From: Planctomycetota bacterium
GTDB taxonomy: Bacteria > Planctomycetota > Phycisphaerae > Phycisphaerales > Phycisphaeraceae
Assembly: GCA_029267795.1 (NCBI GenBank)
Contig: JAJUHR010000075.1
Location: 1 to 7,862 of the forward strand
Length of the DNA: 7,862 nucleotides
Direction: 5' to 3'
Shown here: positions 5,111 to 7,862 of the stretch, piece by piece
Layout: every line of letters begins with the position of its first letter
Numbering within the stretch: position 1 is the stretch's first letter
Made by a program: the position numbers and the translations under genes
The notes under the pieces: generated by a model
Database searches by the model: none
Told to the model about the DNA's origin: nothing
What the model saw: only the letters and a program-made list of their open reading frames with translations

Positions 5111-6069
5111 TATTGGCGCTGCTCTTGCTGGTTCTGCTGAGTGCTGCGGTGTTGCGTTTGATGGTCGGCCAGGGGTGGGGTTGGCCGCAAGGCGACAAGG
5201 CGGCAGCGGTGATCCGTGTGCGGCTGACGCGCGTGCAGCTGGCGGTCCTGGTTGGGGCGTCGCTGGCCAGCAGCGGGGTGGCGTTGCAGGCGCTGCTGCG
5301 GAACCACTTGGCCAGCCCGTTTGTGCTGGGGCTATCCAGCGGGGCGGCGCTGGGGGTGATGGGTCAACAGTTGATCGGCGTTTACCTGTCAAGGCCTGTG
5401 GGGGAGGGGTACATCGGGGCTCTCATGGGGGCCTTGGGGAGCATGGCCATCGTCTACGGCGCGTCCCGGAGGCAGAAGACGATTGATCCGCTGGGCCTGC
5501 TGCTGATCGGGGTTGTGATGGACACGATCAACGGTGCGCTGATCATGCTGGTGAACTACGGTTGGGGTTCGACGGGCCTGAAAGAAGATATCGCCCGCTG
5601 GATGATGGGTTATCTGAATGAATCGATCCTGGGTGCTGCGCTTGGGGCGGTGGCGGTGGCGACTTGTGTAGGGATCGCGGTGCTGCTGGTGCTGGGTCGG
5701 GCGATGGACGTGGCCACGTTTTCCGAGGCCGAGGCTCAAAGCCTGGGCGTCAATCTTCCCCGGCTGCGGGCGCTGCTGTTCGTGACGGCGGGCGCGCTGG
5801 CGGCTGGGGCGGTGGTGCTCGCGGGGCCCGTGGCGTTCGTGGGGCTGATCTGTCCGCACGTGGCTCGTCTGCTGCTTGGGCCGAGCCATCGCGTGCTGGT
5901 GCTCGGTTCGGCGATGGCGGGGGCGGCGCTGATGCTGCTGGCGGATAGCGCCAGCACGGGGCTCGATTGGGGCCAAGGTCAGCTTCCGGTAGGGATATTC
6001 ACGGCGATCATCGGTGGCCCGGTGTTTGTGTGGATGTTGCGGCCGCAGCTGGGCCGATCGTTGGAGTAA
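5092..6069 (+). CDS. ABC importer permease, FecCD/BtuC family
   Basis: From ATG 5092 the protein has 325 residues, the normal size for this family, whose members form a homodimeric channel of ten helices per subunit. Seen in order are a basic start and first helix (4-24), the RLTR docking site (44-47, equivalent to RLPR in BtuC), LVGASLASSGVALQALL and RNHLASPFVLGLSSGAALG (53-88), AEAQSLGV (213-220), AGPVAFVGLICPHVARLLLG (254-273, the ATPase-coupling region) and LPVGIFTAIIGGP (298-310). Deviations from the consensus are Thr for Pro in RLPR, His for Pro in RNPLA, and MMGYL where W..GSL is usual. An in-frame GTG at 5065 with AGGA at 5057-5060 could add nine residues. It follows the binding-protein gene by 115 bases and is presumably in its operon. 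No ATPase gene follows; the next gene is pyrF. Confidence 0.92.
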   Translation: MRRTIVILALLLLVLLSAAVLRLMVGQGWGWPQGDKAAAVIRVRLTRVQLAVLVGASLASSGVALQALLRNHLASPFVLGLSSGAALGVMGQQLIGVYLSRPVGEGYIGALMGALGSMAIVYGASRRQKTIDPLGLLLIGVVMDTINGALIMLVNYGWGSTGLKEDIARWMMGYLNESILGAALGAVAVATCVGIAVLLVLGRAMDVATFSEAEAQSLGVNLPRLRALLFVTAGALAAGAVVLAGPVAFVGLICPHVARLLLGPSHRVLVLGSAMAGAALMLLADSASTGLDWGQGQLPVGIFTAIIGGPVFVWMLRPQLGRSLE

Positions 6070-6186
6070 TTCGGCCGTGACGATGGCGTCTGTGTGCCGA
6101 TTGTGCGTATCGCATCGTGCGTCTTACATTGGCTTGTCCGGGGCGTGGGCTGCAAGGCGGGGGGCCAGACGGGTGAGCCGAGGGTG

Positions 6187-7116
6187 ATGGCGATCGAGCA
6201 CTTTGCGGACAGAGTGGAGTCGCGGTGCGCCGAGGTGGGGGCGCCCTTATGCGTTGGGATCGACCCGGTGTACGAGCGTTTGCCGCGGGAGGTACTGGGG
6301 GGCGGCCCCGTGAGCGGTTCTGTCAAGGCTCGCGAAGCGGTGGAGGCGATCGAACGTTTCGTCGAGGGCGTGCTGACATCCGTAGCGGGTCACGCGGCGT
6401 GTGTGAAGCTGCAATCCGCGTGCTTCGAGCGTTATCTGTGGTTGGGCGTTGAGGCGTACCATCGGCTGAGCCACCGCGCCCGGAAGCTCGGGCTGATCGT
6501 GATCGGGGACGCCAAGCGAGGCGATATCGACGTCAGCGCCGCCCATTACGCGGCGGGGTGCCTCGGCGATAGTGCTTTTGCCGACCTGGGTTCCCTGCCG
6601 GGCCCCGATGCGCTGACGATCAATGCCTACTTTGGAGTCGATGGGATTCGCCCGTTCATGGACGTGGCCGCGGCACAGGGCAAGGGGTTGTTCGCTTTGG
6701 TGCGGACGAGCAACCCGGGGGGCGACGCGGTGCAGAGCCTGAGGCTGGCAGATGGGCGGACCGTCGCCGAAGCGGTCGCGCGAATGATCCATGAATTGGG
6801 CTCGGGGCCCGGCTACCTTGGGAAGGGCGGGTACAGCCTGCTGGGCGCGGTGGTGGGGGCGACGAAGGCCCGGGACGTGGCGGCATTACGGCGGCTGATG
6901 CCAAACCAACTTTTCCTCGTGCCCGGGGTTGGGGCGCAGGGCGCTACTCCCGAGGAGGTCAAGGCGTGCTTTAATGATGACGGCGGGGGGGCCCTGATCA
7001 GCGCCAGCCGATCGGTGATTTATGCGTATGAAAAGGCGAGGGTTGCGGACTGGCGTGGCGCGGTGGAAGAGGCCGCGGCGCGGTTGAACCGGCAGATTGC
7101 GGCGGCGCTGGGATAA
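6187..7116 (+). CDS. pyrF: Orotidine-5'-phosphate decarboxylase, type 2
   Basis: This 309-residue cytosolic enzyme removes CO2 from orotidine 5'-phosphate to give UMP, the last step of de novo pyrimidine synthesis. It matches the longer type 2 branch of the family. LCVGIDP (21-27) gives Asp26, VKLQSACFE gives Lys74, and the signature GDAKRGDI (107-114) gives the catalytic D108, K110 and D113. Further type 2 segments are LTINAYFG (133-140), ALVRTSNPG (160-168), LLGAVVGAT (208-216) and FLVPGVGAQGAT (233-244), the last near the phosphate site. ATG 6187 places the family's N-terminus correctly; the adjacent GTG 6184 or a distant GTG at 6094 are in frame, the latter giving an unlikely Cys/Trp-rich extension. 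A weak GTGAG at 6173-6177 may be the ribosome binding site. It lies 117 bases after the permease gene, so it may have its own promoter. Confidence 0.94.
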   Translation: MAIEHFADRVESRCAEVGAPLCVGIDPVYERLPREVLGGGPVSGSVKAREAVEAIERFVEGVLTSVAGHAACVKLQSACFERYLWLGVEAYHRLSHRARKLGLIVIGDAKRGDIDVSAAHYAAGCLGDSAFADLGSLPGPDALTINAYFGVDGIRPFMDVAAAQGKGLFALVRTSNPGGDAVQSLRLADGRTVAEAVARMIHELGSGPGYLGKGGYSLLGAVVGATKARDVAALRRLMPNQLFLVPGVGAQGATPEEVKACFNDDGGGALISASRSVIYAYEKARVADWRGAVEEAAARLNRQIAAALG

Positions 7117-7215
7117 ACGGTGCGGGGCCGATAATCTTTTTGTTGGCAACCGTGCGAAGAGCCGCGAATCCCATGGGGTTTTTGGCCCGATGGCGATTGC
7201 GAGGCTACCGTTTTT

Positions 7216-7220
7216 GAGGG
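7216..7220 (+). promoter_or_regulatory. Shine-Dalgarno that decides the kinase start
   Basis: GAGGG lies seven bases before GTG 7228. The in-frame ATG at 7240 has no purine-rich element at a usable distance, so GTG is preferred. The preceding gap 7117-7215 shows no convincing promoter or terminator. Confidence 0.6.
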
Positions 7221-7227
7221 TGAGACC

Positions 7228-7862
7228 GTGCAGAATGCGATGGAATCACGCTGCGAGCGATTCGACGAGGTGAGCTGCGGCTGCTGTGGAGAGCGGGTCG
7301 ACGTTTTTGCTGTCGAGCCGTTTTCGACCGTCGCTTGCCCCGCGTGCGGCACCGAGCTGACCGTGCCGGCGAGGTTCGGTCAGTTCGATCTGCTGCAGGT
7401 CCTGGGGCAGGGGGCGATGGGGGAGGTGTACCTGGCTTGGGATCGGACGTTGGACCGCCGGGTGGCGATCAAGGTGATGTGCCCGGGGGTGGTCAACGGC
7501 GAGCGGGAGTTGGCCGTCAAGTGCATCGAAGAGGCGCGGGCCCTGGCTGCCCTAAACCATCCGAATGTGGTGCAGATTTACTCGGTCGGTGGGGAGGAGA
7601 CCGGCCAACCGTTTATTGTGATGGAGTATGTGTCCGGGGGCCGGCTGGATCGGCTGCTGGAGGAAGTTGGCCATCTGGATGAGGCGCGGGCGCTCGAGGT
7701 GGCGATCGATGTGGCGCAAGGGTTGGCCGCGGCGCACCGGGTGGGCTTGGCCCACGGGGACGTCAAGCCGGGGAACGTCTTGCTGGACGACCGTGGCGTG
7801 GCCAAGCTGGTGGACTTCGGGATCGCGCGCTACACGGACCGTGAATCGTCGATTTCGATCTA
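7228..7862 (+). CDS. Ser/Thr protein kinase with N-terminal zinc ribbon, 3' truncated
   Basis: The first 211 codons are visible; the gene runs off the window. A zinc ribbon comes first, with two CxxCG knuckles at C17-C20 and C37-C40. A Hanks-type kinase domain starts near residue 53: glycine loop LGQGAMGEVY (59-68), ATP-binding Lys82 in VAIK, a probable helix-C Glu102 in EEARALAALNHPNVV, hinge VMEYVSGG (131-138), catalytic loop HGDVKPGN (176-183) with D178, K180 and N183, and DFG at 196-198. All residues needed for phosphotransfer are present. HRD is replaced by HGD, so this is a non-RD kinase and may not need activation-loop phosphorylation in the classical way. The sequence ends inside the activation segment, so substrate-side and C-terminal sensor or membrane domains cannot be seen. 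Such kinases are abundant in planctomycetes (family knowledge). Neighbouring pyrF gives no clue to its target. Confidence 0.92.
   Translation, partial: MQNAMESRCERFDEVSCGCCGERVDVFAVEPFSTVACPACGTELTVPARFGQFDLLQVLGQGAMGEVYLAWDRTLDRRVAIKVMCPGVVNGERELAVKCIEEARALAALNHPNVVQIYSVGGEETGQPFIVMEYVSGGRLDRLLEEVGHLDEARALEVAIDVAQGLAAAHRVGLAHGDVKPGNVLLDDRGVAKLVDFGIARYTDRESSISI

Noticed and set aside
5389..5976. Open frame on the - strand opposite the permease gene
   Set aside because: It has the same antisense composition (His, Gln, Arg, Pro) and no recognisable domain; the + strand permease is certain.
6102..6130. TTGTGC with TTACAT 17 bases later, before pyrF
   Set aside because: Both boxes match the consensus only partly (about three positions each); such pairs are expected by chance.
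7117..7141. T5 run after pyrF with a possible CGG/CCG stem as terminator
   Set aside because: The stem is only three base pairs and the run is short; too weak to call.
1..7862. CRISPR arrays, tRNA genes, riboswitches or mobile elements
   Set aside because: No regularly spaced repeats, cloverleaf-like sequence, recognisable cobalamin riboswitch, transposase or integrase were found by eye.

Overview
The window is GC-rich and every supported gene reads on the + strand. Several characters suggest a planctomycete, probably of the Phycisphaerae or a relative: a Sua5/YrdC domain fused to a low-molecular-weight phosphatase domain, a Ser/Thr kinase with an N-terminal zinc ribbon and an HGD catalytic loop, a polytopic membrane protein resembling uncharacterised planctomycete proteins, and G-rich coding strands. 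This placement is inferred from gene content and was not tested with a marker gene. Apart from the C-termini of the first gene and the kinase region at the end, most of the window is housekeeping or transport sequence. I see no CRISPR array, tRNA, rRNA, insertion sequence or phage gene.

Region 1 (1-1554) is a tight operon end. The 3' part of a fused threonylcarbamoyl-AMP synthase / phosphatase gene overlaps rpiB (sugar-phosphate isomerase) by ATGA. The order Sua5, YwlE-type phosphatase, RpiB matches the Bacillus subtilis ywlC, ywlE, ywlF order, with the first two genes joined. The phosphatase P-loop carries the threonine that marks YwlE-type protein-arginine phosphatases, and the RpiB has unusual active-site residues.

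Region 2 (1555-1875) is the longest stretch without a clear gene. It holds a strong 28-bp palindrome, a weak hairpin followed by seven T, two copies of an 18-bp imperfect repeat and an 8-bp-stem hairpin. It most likely ends the rpiB transcript and contains the leader of the next gene.

Region 3 (1876-3915) has two genes of unknown function: a six-segment (approximately) membrane protein, and a small soluble protein with a His/Glu/Cys cluster.

Region 4 (3999-6069) encodes a lipoprotein substrate-binding protein and a FecCD/BtuC-type permease, two parts of a metal-chelate or cobalamin importer. The ATPase part is not in the window. The Glu (binding protein) and Arg (permease) residues that dock the two proteins in BtuCDF are both present.

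Region 5 (6187-7862) has pyrF (orotidine-5'-phosphate decarboxylase, UMP synthesis) followed by the first 211 codons of a membrane- or cytosol-located Ser/Thr kinase cut off by the window end. No complete undescribed system is visible; the best leads are the fused phosphatase, the altered RpiB and the two unknown genes.
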